Shown here in pieces: positions 35,060 through 43,845 of a stretch of DNA of 64,000 nt. The stretch comes from Alistipes timonensis JC136 (GTDB lineage Bacteria; Bacteroidota; Bacteroidia; Bacteroidales; Rikenellaceae). The first letter of the stretch is position 1; each line of letters opens with the position of its first letter. The position numbers and the translations under genes are program-made. The stretch is taken from contig NZ_FNRI01000009.1 in the NCBI RefSeq assembly GCF_900107675.1, forward strand, positions 62,001 to 126,000, in the 5' to 3' direction. Under the pieces are notes generated by a model, which searched no databases, was not told the origin of the DNA, and saw nothing but the letters and a program-made list of their open reading frames with translations.

Positions 35060-36982
35060 ATGAAAAAGTTCAAATATATTGCTTTCATATTCTCTGCTTT
35101 GGGGATGTTGTCGGTGTCGTGTGAAAATGAACGCGACAACAATCTTCCCGGCGCCGCGATCTACATCGTCAACGACGGGTTGCAGACTTCCGAAACGTTT
35201 TACTCTGTCGACGAGGTTGCCAAAACGCCTGTCCGGGTATTCCGCTCGGGTTATTTCGACCAGACCGTTATGGCGTCCGTCGAATTGTCGGAAAAGGTCC
35301 TGGCCGAGTACAACAGAATCAACGCCGCCGATTACAAACTGCTTCCGGAGGAGTATTACGAAGTGGATGCGAAACCCATCGCGCTGACGAGCGACAACCG
35401 CGCGGGCAATCTCTATGTGACGTTTACCGATCCTGCGGCGCTGTTCGCCTTGAAGGAGAGCGAAGGTTTGGAGAATTACGTGATTCCGTTGGAACTGGTT
35501 TCCGACGGCGTCGTAAACAACGATCACAACTCCATTCTGATCCTTCCCGATGTTCTGGAACAGGTGTTGCTGTCGTTGGATCAGGCGGAGACCCAGTTTA
35601 TCGTGGACGGCGGAGTGTCGCCCGACGACCGGAAACTCACCGTTTCGGTGGCGCGGCCGCTCAAAGAGGATGTCGTGGTCAGCCTGGATATGTCGCAGGA
35701 GGCGATAGATTGGTATAACACGGCGCATCACACCTCTTTCCGGCTGCCGTCTTCGGGCTTTGCCTCGGTCGCCGAGAACTCGCTCGTTTTGAAAAGCGGC
35801 CAGACCAGCGTTTCGACGACTTTGCGCGTCGATCCGTCGGGATGGGACGGGGAGCCCTGCGCCGTTCCGGTGCGTCTGGTTGCCGACGGGTTCGCAGTCG
35901 ATCCGGACAAGGAGTGCCTGCTGCTCCATTTCGCCCCCGCTTCCGAGGATTTCAAAATGTACGAGCCCCTGGACCGTTACGGCTGGAAAATAGACGGTCA
36001 GTACTATCATGGTACGGTCGGCGGCTCCGGCAAGCAGATCCCGACCCTGTGGAGAATCATAGACGGCGTTACCGTCAATAGTTTTTGGGACGCTCCCTAT
36101 AACTCTTCGGCGGTGTCCGATCCCAACAAGGGGAAAATGCCCATCGATTTCACGATCGATTTCGGGGCGGTGAAGACCGTCTGCGGCCTTGGGATACGCA
36201 ATCGCGACGGAGCGTATTGCGACCGGTTGAAAGCCGGCTATTTCGAAATATCCAAGGACGGCGATAACTGGGCGCGGGTCGCTGAATTCGGGTTTGTCAA
36301 AGGCCAGGTGGACCCGAATCTGGACTATAAATATTGGTTCGAACCCGCCGAGGCCCGCTATATGCGCATGACCATCACCGAGTCCAACGCGATAAACGGG
36401 GAGTACCATCAGGCGTCGCTGGCTGAAGCCTATGCCTATGCTCCTGCCGACAAGCCTTATAAACCGCTGAGCAAGCTTTCGCAGGAGGGATGGTCTGTGG
36501 ACGCCAACTCGTATCAGAACAACGACACGTGCGGTAAATTGATCGACGGCAACGTCGGGTCCCACTGGGAAGCCGGCTATAACTCCGGATCGAAAACGCC
36601 CGACAACCTGAAGCTTCCTTTTGTCATCCAGGTCGACATGGCATCGGTTCAGTCTATCGACGGAGTCGAAATGTGGCGCAGAAACACCATCGGCAAAAAC
36701 GAATCCATTTTCGGACTGAAATCCGGAAGCATCTGGGTTTCGGAGCGTGCGGACGACAGCGATTGGAAGACCTCGACGGCGTGGCAGACCTCCGGGGCGT
36801 GGACCAAGGCCGGGGAATTCGATTTCGAAATGAACGCCTCCATACTGGTCGGACCGTTTTATTATATGCTGCCCCAGACGACGAATGCGCGTTACATCCG
36901 TATCTACATCACGGATTCCAACGATAAGAACACGACGCGCGATACGGCGGCGATCAGCGAAATTTCCGCCGTAAGGAAATAA
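35060..36982 (+). CDS. surface glycan-binding lipoprotein (DUF1735 and discoidin-like domains)
   Basis: A 640-residue lipoprotein (SVSCENERDNN, Cys21). The first half has two BT_3987/DUF1735-type beta domains (for example SLDMSQEAIDWYNTAHHTSF). The second half has two F5/8 type C (discoidin) domains: about 305-460 (ending ARYMRMTITESN) and about 475-640 (DGNVGSHWEAGY to ARYIRIYITDSN). Proteins at this position after susD are surface glycan-binding proteins. The start at 35060 follows from the signal peptide; a longer frame into susD was rejected. Confidence 0.88.
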   Translation: MKKFKYIAFIFSALGMLSVSCENERDNNLPGAAIYIVNDGLQTSETFYSVDEVAKTPVRVFRSGYFDQTVMASVELSEKVLAEYNRINAADYKLLPEEYYEVDAKPIALTSDNRAGNLYVTFTDPAALFALKESEGLENYVIPLELVSDGVVNNDHNSILILPDVLEQVLLSLDQAETQFIVDGGVSPDDRKLTVSVARPLKEDVVVSLDMSQEAIDWYNTAHHTSFRLPSSGFASVAENSLVLKSGQTSVSTTLRVDPSGWDGEPCAVPVRLVADGFAVDPDKECLLLHFAPASEDFKMYEPLDRYGWKIDGQYYHGTVGGSGKQIPTLWRIIDGVTVNSFWDAPYNSSAVSDPNKGKMPIDFTIDFGAVKTVCGLGIRNRDGAYCDRLKAGYFEISKDGDNWARVAEFGFVKGQVDPNLDYKYWFEPAEARYMRMTITESNAINGEYHQASLAEAYAYAPADKPYKPLSKLSQEGWSVDANSYQNNDTCGKLIDGNVGSHWEAGYNSGSKTPDNLKLPFVIQVDMASVQSIDGVEMWRRNTIGKNESIFGLKSGSIWVSERADDSDWKTSTAWQTSGAWTKAGEFDFEMNASILVGPFYYMLPQTTNARYIRIYITDSNDKNTTRDTAAISEISAVRK

Positions 36983-36998
36983 CGAATCAGTAAAAGCG

Positions 36999-37039
36999 GT
37001 TTCCGTATCGCTCCTCCGCCGGAGGAGCGATACGGAAAC
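36999..37039. repeat. 41-bp perfect palindrome between SGBP and phosphoesterase genes
   Basis: Two 20-base arms (GTTTCCGTATCGCTCCTCCG and its exact complement) around a single central base at 37019. In RNA this would be a very stable hairpin 17 bases after the SGBP stop and 21 bases before the next start. No T run follows, so it is more likely an mRNA stability or processing element, or an attenuator, than a simple terminator. Confidence 0.85.
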
Positions 37040-37059
37040 TTAAAAACCCAAACGACACA

Positions 37060-38748
37060 ATGCGATATTTAATCACCTTATGCGCCGTCTTGCTGATGGC
37101 GGCATCCTGTTCGGATGACAATCCGGGTTCGCCCGGCGCATCCCCGGGCGGCCCCGGAAACGGCGGCTCGGTAACGGAAATCAACGGCACGAAAATCGAC
37201 TCCAGGACGACGCTTTGCGGACTCATTTCCGATGCCAAAAGCGGCACGGGCATCTCGGGTGTAATGGTGAGCGACGGATTCAACTGTGTGCAGACCGACG
37301 CCAACGGCGTCTACCAGTTGGTCCGGGACAGCCGGGCCACGATCGTCTTCTATTCGACTCCTGCCGAGTACGAGGTGTACCGTTCCCTGCAAAACGGCCT
37401 GCCCTATTTCTACCGGCCTATCAATGACCGGAATCCGGTTTTCCGCCAGGATTTCAAACTTACCCGGCTTGCGGGCGGGAAGGAGACGAAGTTCACGCTT
37501 TTTTGCCTGGCCGATCCGCAGACATCCGCCGGAAACGTCTACCGGTTTGTCGATGAAACGCTGCCCGATGTCGAAAGCACGGCGAAAAAGAACCCGAACG
37601 TCTATGCCGTCACATTGGGGGATATCACCGACAACAACCGGAAGGATATCTGGACGAAAATGAAAGAGGCCATGTCGAACCGGAGCGTCGCCTTTTTCCA
37701 GACTATCGGCAACCACGACCACCTGAACGAATTGAATTCATCGGTTGCGACGACCTATTGGAAGAGCATCGAGAATTTTCAGAACGCCTTCGGACCGCAG
37801 AACTACTCGTTCGATCGCGGCGATGTCCACATCGTCTGCATGGACAACGTCCTGCACGGCGAAAAAGCCGAAGGCGGGCGCACCGAGGAGTTTGCCTGCG
37901 GGTTCTATGATTGGCAGTACGAGTGGCTGAAGCAGGACCTCGCATACGTTCCGAAAGATAAAATGGTCATTCTGTGCGCTCATATCCCGTTCCGGAACGG
38001 CGGTGCGGGCGACCATTCGAAAAGCCGCTACCACACCGAGACCCTGAACCTGCTGGCCGGGTTCGCAGAGGCACACCTGATGATCGGGCACTCGCACTAC
38101 AACGAGAACAAGATTCATACGGTGAACGGGAAAGAGATTTACGAGCATATCCACGGTGCGGTCTGCGGCCAGTTCTGGCGCGCTTCGTTCAATGCCGACG
38201 GCACCCCCAACGGTTACGGCATTTATGAAATCGACGGGGCGCACATTGCGGACTGGTACTACAAGGCGACCGGTAAAAACCGTGATTTCCAGATCAGGGC
38301 CTACGACAGCGAGCATACTTACACCCATCCCCGGATGAACGAGAACGGCCTTCCCTTGTCCGGCAAATATGCGCCTTATTGTTTTCAGAAAAAATACGGG
38401 ACCATTCTGACGGGAAATTTGCCTTCGAACAGTGTCGTGGCCAATGTCTGGAACTGCGATCCGGATTGGACGGTGAGCCTTTGGCAGCGCGGCGAGAAGG
38501 TCGGGGACATGAAACCGTTCCTGAACAAGCAGGATTTGTGGGTTGCCTATTGGTTCTACGAGGTTTACGGCTGCGGGTGGAACAGCATCTCCACCGCCAG
38601 GGACCATCTTTTCTACCTGCAGTTGAAGTATCCGGGCGAGGCGTTCGAAGTGCAGGCCGATGACGGCCGGGGACACACGTACAAAGTGACGGAATTCACG
38701 AAAGACTACGATGGCGTCCTCTATGATTTTGTGATGAAAGACCGTTAA
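37060..38748 (+). CDS. calcineurin-like metallophosphoesterase lipoprotein
   Basis: A 562-residue lipoprotein (MAASCSDD, Cys17) with a short carboxypeptidase-like regulatory domain (about 45-130), then the metallophosphoesterase core: LADPQ, TLGDITDN, TIGNHDHLN, CAHIPFRN and MIGHSHYNEN supply the usual dimetal ligands. A C-terminal beta-rich domain follows. It would cleave phosphate esters outside or in the periplasm. Such genes occur in glycan loci of Bacteroidetes, but the substrate here is unknown. It lies downstream of the 41-bp palindrome. Confidence 0.88.
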   Translation: MRYLITLCAVLLMAASCSDDNPGSPGASPGGPGNGGSVTEINGTKIDSRTTLCGLISDAKSGTGISGVMVSDGFNCVQTDANGVYQLVRDSRATIVFYSTPAEYEVYRSLQNGLPYFYRPINDRNPVFRQDFKLTRLAGGKETKFTLFCLADPQTSAGNVYRFVDETLPDVESTAKKNPNVYAVTLGDITDNNRKDIWTKMKEAMSNRSVAFFQTIGNHDHLNELNSSVATTYWKSIENFQNAFGPQNYSFDRGDVHIVCMDNVLHGEKAEGGRTEEFACGFYDWQYEWLKQDLAYVPKDKMVILCAHIPFRNGGAGDHSKSRYHTETLNLLAGFAEAHLMIGHSHYNENKIHTVNGKEIYEHIHGAVCGQFWRASFNADGTPNGYGIYEIDGAHIADWYYKATGKNRDFQIRAYDSEHTYTHPRMNENGLPLSGKYAPYCFQKKYGTILTGNLPSNSVVANVWNCDPDWTVSLWQRGEKVGDMKPFLNKQDLWVAYWFYEVYGCGWNSISTARDHLFYLQLKYPGEAFEVQADDGRGHTYKVTEFTKDYDGVLYDFVMKDR

Positions 38749-38765
38749 TCAAACCCATATCGTTT

Positions 38766-40361
38766 ATGTACAGATTGTTTATAAAAGGGGCGCTGATGGC
38801 CGCCCTCGTCATGCCCTCGCCGGCTGCGGCTCAGGCCGCGTCTTCGGATTTGTCCGCATATATACTGACCCCTGAGCCCGCTCCCGCTCCGCGCATCAAC
38901 GGAGCCCGTGTGTTCGGGGCGCGCCCGGGCAGTGATTTTTTCTTCGCCATAGCCGCCACGGGCGACCGTCCCATGACCTTCTCGGCGGAAGGGCTGCCCA
39001 AAGGTCTTGCGCTCGACCCTGAAACCGGTCGTATTACGGGCTGTGTGAAAAAAGCGGGGGAGTATGTCGTGACGCTGCGGGCCGAGAATGGTTCGGGAAG
39101 CTGCGAGCGCGACCTTCGCATCGTTATCGGCGATAAAATAGCCCTTACGCCGCCGTTGGGGTGGAACTCGTGGAATTGCTGGGCGAGGGATGTCACCCAG
39201 GAGCAGGTCCTTTCGTCGGCCCGCGCCATGGTGGAAAAGGGGCTCGACCGTCACGGTTGGACCTACATCAACATCGACGACGGCTGGCAGGGACGCCGCG
39301 GAGGGAAGTACAACGCCATCCAGCCGAATACGAAATTCCCCGACATGAAAGCGCTGGCCGACGAAATTCATGGAATGGGGCTCAAAATAGGCATCTATTC
39401 CACGCCGTGGGTGGGAACCTATGCCGCCCACATCGGCAGTTACTCCGACAACCCGGACGGTGAAAACCAGTGGATCAAAGACGGGATGCACAACGAACAC
39501 TTTCGTTACCAGAAACCCGGCGGCAACTATTGGAAAGACCGTGCCGAGACATACCGCCATGCCGAATATTCGTTTGTAAAGGCCGATGTGGCGCAGTGGG
39601 TCGAGTGGGGCATCGACTACCTGAAATACGACTGGCTGCCCAACGACCGTTATTACACGGCCGAGATGCACGATGCCCTCGAGAACTGCGGGCGCGATAT
39701 TGTTTACAGCATCTCCAACAAAGCGCCCTATGCCGACGCGCCCCTGTGGATGAACCTGTGCAACTGCTGGCGCACTACGAGCGACATCCGCGACAACTGG
39801 GAAAGCGTCTCTTCGATCGGGTTCGCCCACGACCGCTGGCTTCCGTTTACGGGACCGGGGCATTGGGCCGATCCCGACATGCTGGTCGTCGGCATGGTCG
39901 GATGGAGTACGAAACTGCACCCGACGAATCTCACTCCCGACGAACAGTACACCCACATTTCGTTGTGGTCATTGCTGGCCGCACCGCTCCTCATCGGGTG
40001 TGATTTGGCCCAGCTGGATGATTTTACACTCAGCCTGCTGACCAATGACGAGGTGCTGGAGGTCAATCAGGACCCGCTCGGCCTTCAGGCCGCCCCTGTC
40101 TGGCACAACGGAGACAAGGAGGTGATCTACATGAAACATCTCGAAGACGGATCGGTTGCCGTGGGGCTTTTCAACCGGGGCGAGAAAGCCGCCAAGATGA
40201 AGTTTTCGCTGGAACTGCTCGGCCTGCGCGATAAACAGACCGTCCGGGACCTGTGGCGTCAGACCGATGTGGCGACACTCCGGGGAAACGAGACGTTTTC
40301 GACTGAAGTCGCACCGCACGGAGCCGCCTTGCTGCGGGTGTATCCCGGCAATCCCCGCTGA
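38766..40361 (+). CDS. GH27 alpha-galactosidase
   Basis: A 531-residue secreted glycosidase with signal peptide (cleavage near AAAQA), an N-terminal putative Ig-like domain (about 40-125, PMTFSAEGLPKGLALDPETG), the GH27 barrel starting TPPLGWNSWN, and a C-terminal beta domain. The nucleophile is Asp289 in YLKYDW; the acid/base is Asp340 in RTTSDIRDNW. GH27 enzymes remove terminal alpha-galactose; some act on alpha-GalNAc or beta-L-arabinopyranose. It is followed by GH97, which supports an alpha-galactoside target. Confidence 0.92.
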   Translation: MYRLFIKGALMAALVMPSPAAAQAASSDLSAYILTPEPAPAPRINGARVFGARPGSDFFFAIAATGDRPMTFSAEGLPKGLALDPETGRITGCVKKAGEYVVTLRAENGSGSCERDLRIVIGDKIALTPPLGWNSWNCWARDVTQEQVLSSARAMVEKGLDRHGWTYINIDDGWQGRRGGKYNAIQPNTKFPDMKALADEIHGMGLKIGIYSTPWVGTYAAHIGSYSDNPDGENQWIKDGMHNEHFRYQKPGGNYWKDRAETYRHAEYSFVKADVAQWVEWGIDYLKYDWLPNDRYYTAEMHDALENCGRDIVYSISNKAPYADAPLWMNLCNCWRTTSDIRDNWESVSSIGFAHDRWLPFTGPGHWADPDMLVVGMVGWSTKLHPTNLTPDEQYTHISLWSLLAAPLLIGCDLAQLDDFTLSLLTNDEVLEVNQDPLGLQAAPVWHNGDKEVIYMKHLEDGSVAVGLFNRGEKAAKMKFSLELLGLRDKQTVRDLWRQTDVATLRGNETFSTEVAPHGAALLRVYPGNPR

Positions 40362-40381
40362 GCGGGAACTGTCTGCCCTGA

Positions 40382-40435
40382 TCTTAATTTGGCCATATGA
40401 AAAAAAAGTCTTAATTTTGGCAATATGAAAAAAAA
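40382..40435 (+). repeat. tandem duplication at the GH97 start
   Basis: Two near-identical units of about 27 bases: TCTTAATTTGGCCATATG plus an A run (from 40382) and TCTTAATTTTGGCAATATG plus an A run (from 40409). Each carries an ATG. The first opens a five-codon frame (40397-40414, MKKKS) that stops before the true start at 40425. A promoter-like TTTG (40388-40391), 20-base spacer and TAATTTTG (40412-40419) spans the two units. Confidence 0.75.
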
Positions 40436-42431
40436 TGTATTGATTGCGCTTGCGGTTCTCGCGGCAGGGACTCTTTCGGCGCAAAATAATTTCACGCTCT
40501 CTTCACCCGACGGCCGTCTGCGGGTGGAGGTGGCGGTCGACGGTACCGTTGAATATTCGGTGTTGCACGGAGACGACGTGATGATCGCTCCGTCCGCCAT
40601 ATCCATGACCACCGCCGGCGTGCCTTCGTTCGGCGTAGACGCTCGCCTGGCGGGTTCGTCGACGCGCAGCGTCGATGACACGTTCGACGCGCCGGTCTAC
40701 AAGCGTGCGCGTGTCCGCGACAATTTCAACGAGCTGACACTGAGGTTCCGCAACAACTACAACATCGTCTTCCGAGCCTACGACGACGGGGCGGCCTATC
40801 GTTTCGAATACACGGGTAAAAAGGCGTTCGAAGTCCTCGGCGAACAGGCCGAATTTACCTTTCCGGCCGCAGCCGAAGGGGTTTTCTCGTATGTCCGCGG
40901 AGGCGGTAACGGCAAGACGGGCGATAAGTTTGAAAGGCAGTTTTTCAATTCGTTCGAGAACTTCTATACCTATGAACCCCTTTCGTCGTGGAAATCCGAA
41001 CAGCTGGCATTCCTGCCGGTTGTGGTGGGCGGTCCGAACGGAAAAAAGGTGTGCATAACGGAGGCCGACCTCATGGATTATCCCGGGATGTACCTCTACG
41101 GCGGGGCAAAAGACGGAACGCTTGCGGGTGTGTACGCCCCCTATCCGAAAACGGTCGAGCAGGGCGGACACAACCAGTTGCAAATGATCGTCACAGCCCG
41201 CGAAAACTACATAGCCCGGGTTGCCGGACCGACCTGTTTCCCGTGGCGGGTCATGGTCGTTGCGGAAAACGATGCCGAACTCCTGGACAATGACATGGTA
41301 TACAAGATATCCTCTCCCCCGACAGGCGATTTCAGCTGGGTGAAGCCCGGCAAGGTGGCCTGGGATTGGTGGAACGCTTGGAATCTCTATGGCGTGGACT
41401 TTGCGGCGGGGGTGAACACGGAGACCTATAAATACTACATTGATTTCGCATCGGATCATGGCATCGAATACGTTATTCTGGACGAAGGCTGGGCCGTGAA
41501 CAAACGGGCGGACCTGATGCAGGTGGTTCCGGAAATAGACCTGCCGGGCATCCTCGGATACGCCGCGGAACGCAATGTCGGGATCATTCTCTGGGCGGGT
41601 TACTGGGCGTTCGACCGCGATATGGAGAACATCTGCCGCCACTATTCCGATATGGGGGTCAAAGGGTTCAAAGTCGATTTCATGGACCGGGACGATCAGC
41701 AGATGGTCGATTTCAACCGTCGTGCGGCGGAAACGGGTGCCCGCTACGGCTTGTTGATAGACCTTCACGGCACGCACAAACCGACCGGACTGCATCGGAC
41801 CTATCCGAACGTGGTGAATTTCGAAGGGGTCAACGGACTCGAACAGATGAAATGGTCGCCGGATCTCGACCAGGTGACCTACGATGTGACGATTCCTTTC
41901 GTGCGCCAGGTAGCGGGGCCGATGGACTATACGCAGGGTGCAATGCGAAATGCCACGGCAGGCAATTACCGCTCGGTGTATTCCGAGGCGATGAGCCAGG
42001 GTACGCGCTGCCGCCAGCTGGCTGAATATGTCGTTTTCGAATCTCCGCTCAATATGCTCTGCGACAGCCCCTCCAACTACATGAACGAAAAGGAGTGCCT
42101 GGAATTCATCGCGGCGATTCCGACGGTGTGGGACGAAACCGTGGTTCTCGGAGGCGAGATCGCCAAGTACGTCTCCATGGCGCGCCGCAGCGGGGAGCAA
42201 TGGTATGTCGGAGCCATGACGAACTGGACGGCACGTTCGCTGACCCTCGATCTGTCGTTCCTGGGCGAAGGGAAGTTTGCCGCCGAGGTTTACCGGGACG
42301 GAGTGAATGCCTCCCGGGCGGCCCGCGACTACAAAAAGGAGACGATCGGCATTCCCGAAGACCGTCGCCTGAAGATCGATATGGCCCCGGGCGGAGGATG
42401 GACCGCAAAAATATACAGGGTTACCGATTGA
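40425..42431 (+). CDS. GH97 glycosidase, retaining (alpha-galactosidase type)
   Basis: A 668-residue secreted enzyme (signal peptide cleaved near LSAQ) with the GH97 layout: N-terminal beta-sandwich (to about 290), barrel (KVAWDWWNAWNLYG onward) and a small C-terminal beta domain. The GFKVDFMDRDDQ motif places Asp418 where retaining members such as B. thetaiotaomicron BtGH97b have their nucleophile; inverting SusB-type enzymes lack it. This predicts alpha-galactosidase rather than alpha-glucosidase activity. It is the last plus-strand gene of the locus. Confidence 0.92.
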   Translation: MKKNVLIALAVLAAGTLSAQNNFTLSSPDGRLRVEVAVDGTVEYSVLHGDDVMIAPSAISMTTAGVPSFGVDARLAGSSTRSVDDTFDAPVYKRARVRDNFNELTLRFRNNYNIVFRAYDDGAAYRFEYTGKKAFEVLGEQAEFTFPAAAEGVFSYVRGGGNGKTGDKFERQFFNSFENFYTYEPLSSWKSEQLAFLPVVVGGPNGKKVCITEADLMDYPGMYLYGGAKDGTLAGVYAPYPKTVEQGGHNQLQMIVTARENYIARVAGPTCFPWRVMVVAENDAELLDNDMVYKISSPPTGDFSWVKPGKVAWDWWNAWNLYGVDFAAGVNTETYKYYIDFASDHGIEYVILDEGWAVNKRADLMQVVPEIDLPGILGYAAERNVGIILWAGYWAFDRDMENICRHYSDMGVKGFKVDFMDRDDQQMVDFNRRAAETGARYGLLIDLHGTHKPTGLHRTYPNVVNFEGVNGLEQMKWSPDLDQVTYDVTIPFVRQVAGPMDYTQGAMRNATAGNYRSVYSEAMSQGTRCRQLAEYVVFESPLNMLCDSPSNYMNEKECLEFIAAIPTVWDETVVLGGEIAKYVSMARRSGEQWYVGAMTNWTARSLTLDLSFLGEGKFAAEVYRDGVNASRAARDYKKETIGIPEDRRLKIDMAPGGGWTAKIYRVTD

Positions 42432-42438
42432 TATGGAT

Positions 42439-42473
42439 AACGAAGAGTCCGGCATTACGCCGGACTTTTCGTT
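42439..42473. terminator. bidirectional terminator between GH97 and the sigma gene
   Basis: Stem AACGAAGAGTCCGGC pairing with GCCGGACTTTTCGTT around ATTAC. The T-rich arm serves the plus strand and the A-rich arm the minus strand; it separates two convergent genes. Confidence 0.8.
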
Positions 42474-43072
42474 TATGATTGTAAATTTCCGTGGATTTTG
42501 AGAAGAAGCAGGATTAAAGGCAGATAATCTTTCAATTCATGGCGGAGTATCTTCATCGCCTGGCTTATGCGGTAATTGACGGTTTGTACCGACACTCCCA
42601 ACTGTTTTGCGATCTCCTGGTGTTTCATTCCCTGCATGCGACTCAGTTTGAAGGCTTCCTGAAATTCCGGCGACATGGCGGCAATGGCTTTTTCGAGCAT
42701 TTCGGTAAGTTCCTGTTCCAGGTAGAAATCGGGATCGTCGAAGGTGGCGGAAAACTTGTGATAAAGCTGCTTGTGAACCCGTCCCGAAATATTGTCGTGT
42801 TTGACGCAATCGAGGGCCTTGTTCCGTACGATCATGAAAAGAAGTCCTTTCAGCGACATGTTCGGCAGAAGCGTACTGCGGTTCTCCCAGATCCACAGCA
42901 TCGCGTCCTGCACGATATTCTCGGCTTCTTCCCCGGTCGAGACAAACCGCGACGCAAAAGCGCACAACGGTTTGAAATAGAAGCGGTACATGAAGTCAAA
43001 AGCCGCCTTGTCGCCGCCACGAATGGATTCGGTCGTCGCTGCGTTATCGGAAATGTCATATTTTGACTTCAT
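42473..43072 (-). CDS. ECF RNA polymerase sigma factor
   Basis: A 199-residue sigma-70 family protein: region 2 (AAFDFMYRFYFKPLCAFA, AENIVQDAMLWIWENR) and region 4 (MSPEFQEAFKLSRMQGMKHQEIAKQLGVSVQTVNYRISQAMKIL, cited here by its parts from about residue 134), with no region 1 or 3. It is the probable partner of the FecR protein at 28794, although placed at the other end of the locus and convergent to it. The start at 43072 (MKSKYDIS) was chosen over 43192, which lies upstream of the promoter. The last codons overlap the shared terminator. Confidence 0.92.
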   Translation of the reverse strand: MKSKYDISDNAATTESIRGGDKAAFDFMYRFYFKPLCAFASRFVSTGEEAENIVQDAMLWIWENRSTLLPNMSLKGLLFMIVRNKALDCVKHDNISGRVHKQLYHKFSATFDDPDFYLEQELTEMLEKAIAAMSPEFQEAFKLSRMQGMKHQEIAKQLGVSVQTVNYRISQAMKILRHELKDYLPLILLLLKIHGNLQS

Positions 43073-43156
43073 AATCAACTGTCCTTGCGGTGTTTGGGCA
43101 ATCTTCCGGGGCAAACGGCAAGCTTCGTTATTTCGAATATTCCGTTTTCCCGAGTA

Positions 43157-43188
43157 CAAAAATAGGGTACATTCTCGATTCATCCAAA
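43157..43188 (-). promoter_or_regulatory. vegetative promoter of the ECF sigma gene
   Basis: On the minus strand TTTG (43185-43188), a 20-base spacer and TATTTTTG (43157-43164) match the Bacteroidetes promoter exactly; the leader is about 80 bases. The sigma gene thus appears to be expressed from the housekeeping sigma. Confidence 0.75.
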
Positions 43189-43265
43189 TCATATACTCTT
43201 TTTATAAAGAATCCGGTCCGGCGAAAAAAGAACGGCGGTTTCTTCGTTTGTTCCGGGCAAATAGT

Positions 43266-43273
43266 TATTTTTG
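43266..43273 (+). promoter_or_regulatory. -7 element of the hpt operon
   Basis: TATTTTTG matches TAnnTTTG, 30 bases before the hpt start. The -33 position holds only TTCG at 43243-43246 (19-base spacing). Confidence 0.5.
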
Positions 43274-43302
43274 CACTTATTAAACAATAATCCCGTACTT
43301 TA

Positions 43303-43845
43303 ATGGAGGATATCATACAACTTCACGACAGGAAGTTCAAAATCATGATCCCCGCCGAGAAGATCGACCAAGCCGTCGAGACTGTGGCGCAGCGTATCAA
43401 TGCAGATTACGCCGGCAAGGAGACGCCGCTGTTTCTGGGTATTCTGAACGGTTCGTTCATGTTTATGAGCGACCTGATCAAGAAGATCGAATTCCAGAAC
43501 GAACTTTCGTTCGTCAAACTGGCGTCGTACGACGGAACCTGCTCGACGGGTTGTGTCAAAAGCCTGATCGGCCTGAACAATTCGATCGAAGGCCGCCACG
43601 TCATCATCGTCGAGGACATCGTCGATACGGGCGAGTCGATCGAGCACATGATTCATGATTTGGAGGCCCGCAAACCTGCGTCGATCGAGGTTTGCACGCT
43701 GTTTTTCAAACCGGGGTCGTACCGCAAGACACTGCCGGTCAAATACCGGGCGATGGAGATCGGCAACGAGTTCATCGTGGGCTACGGGTTGGATTACGAC
43801 CAGCTGGGGCGCAGTCTGAAAGACATTTACGTCGTAACGGAGTAA
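43303..43845 (+). CDS. hpt: hypoxanthine phosphoribosyltransferase
   Basis: A 180-residue purine salvage enzyme with the PRPP-binding motif VIIVEDIVDTGESIEHM (about residues 101-117) and the flexible-loop segment LASYDGTCSTG. It converts hypoxanthine (and often guanine) plus PRPP to the nucleotide. It is the first gene of an hpt-queE-ftsB-like run; its stop overlaps the queE start by one base. Confidence 0.95.
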   Translation: MEDIIQLHDRKFKIMIPAEKIDQAVETVAQRINADYAGKETPLFLGILNGSFMFMSDLIKKIEFQNELSFVKLASYDGTCSTGCVKSLIGLNNSIEGRHVIIVEDIVDTGESIEHMIHDLEARKPASIEVCTLFFKPGSYRKTLPVKYRAMEIGNEFIVGYGLDYDQLGRSLKDIYVVTE

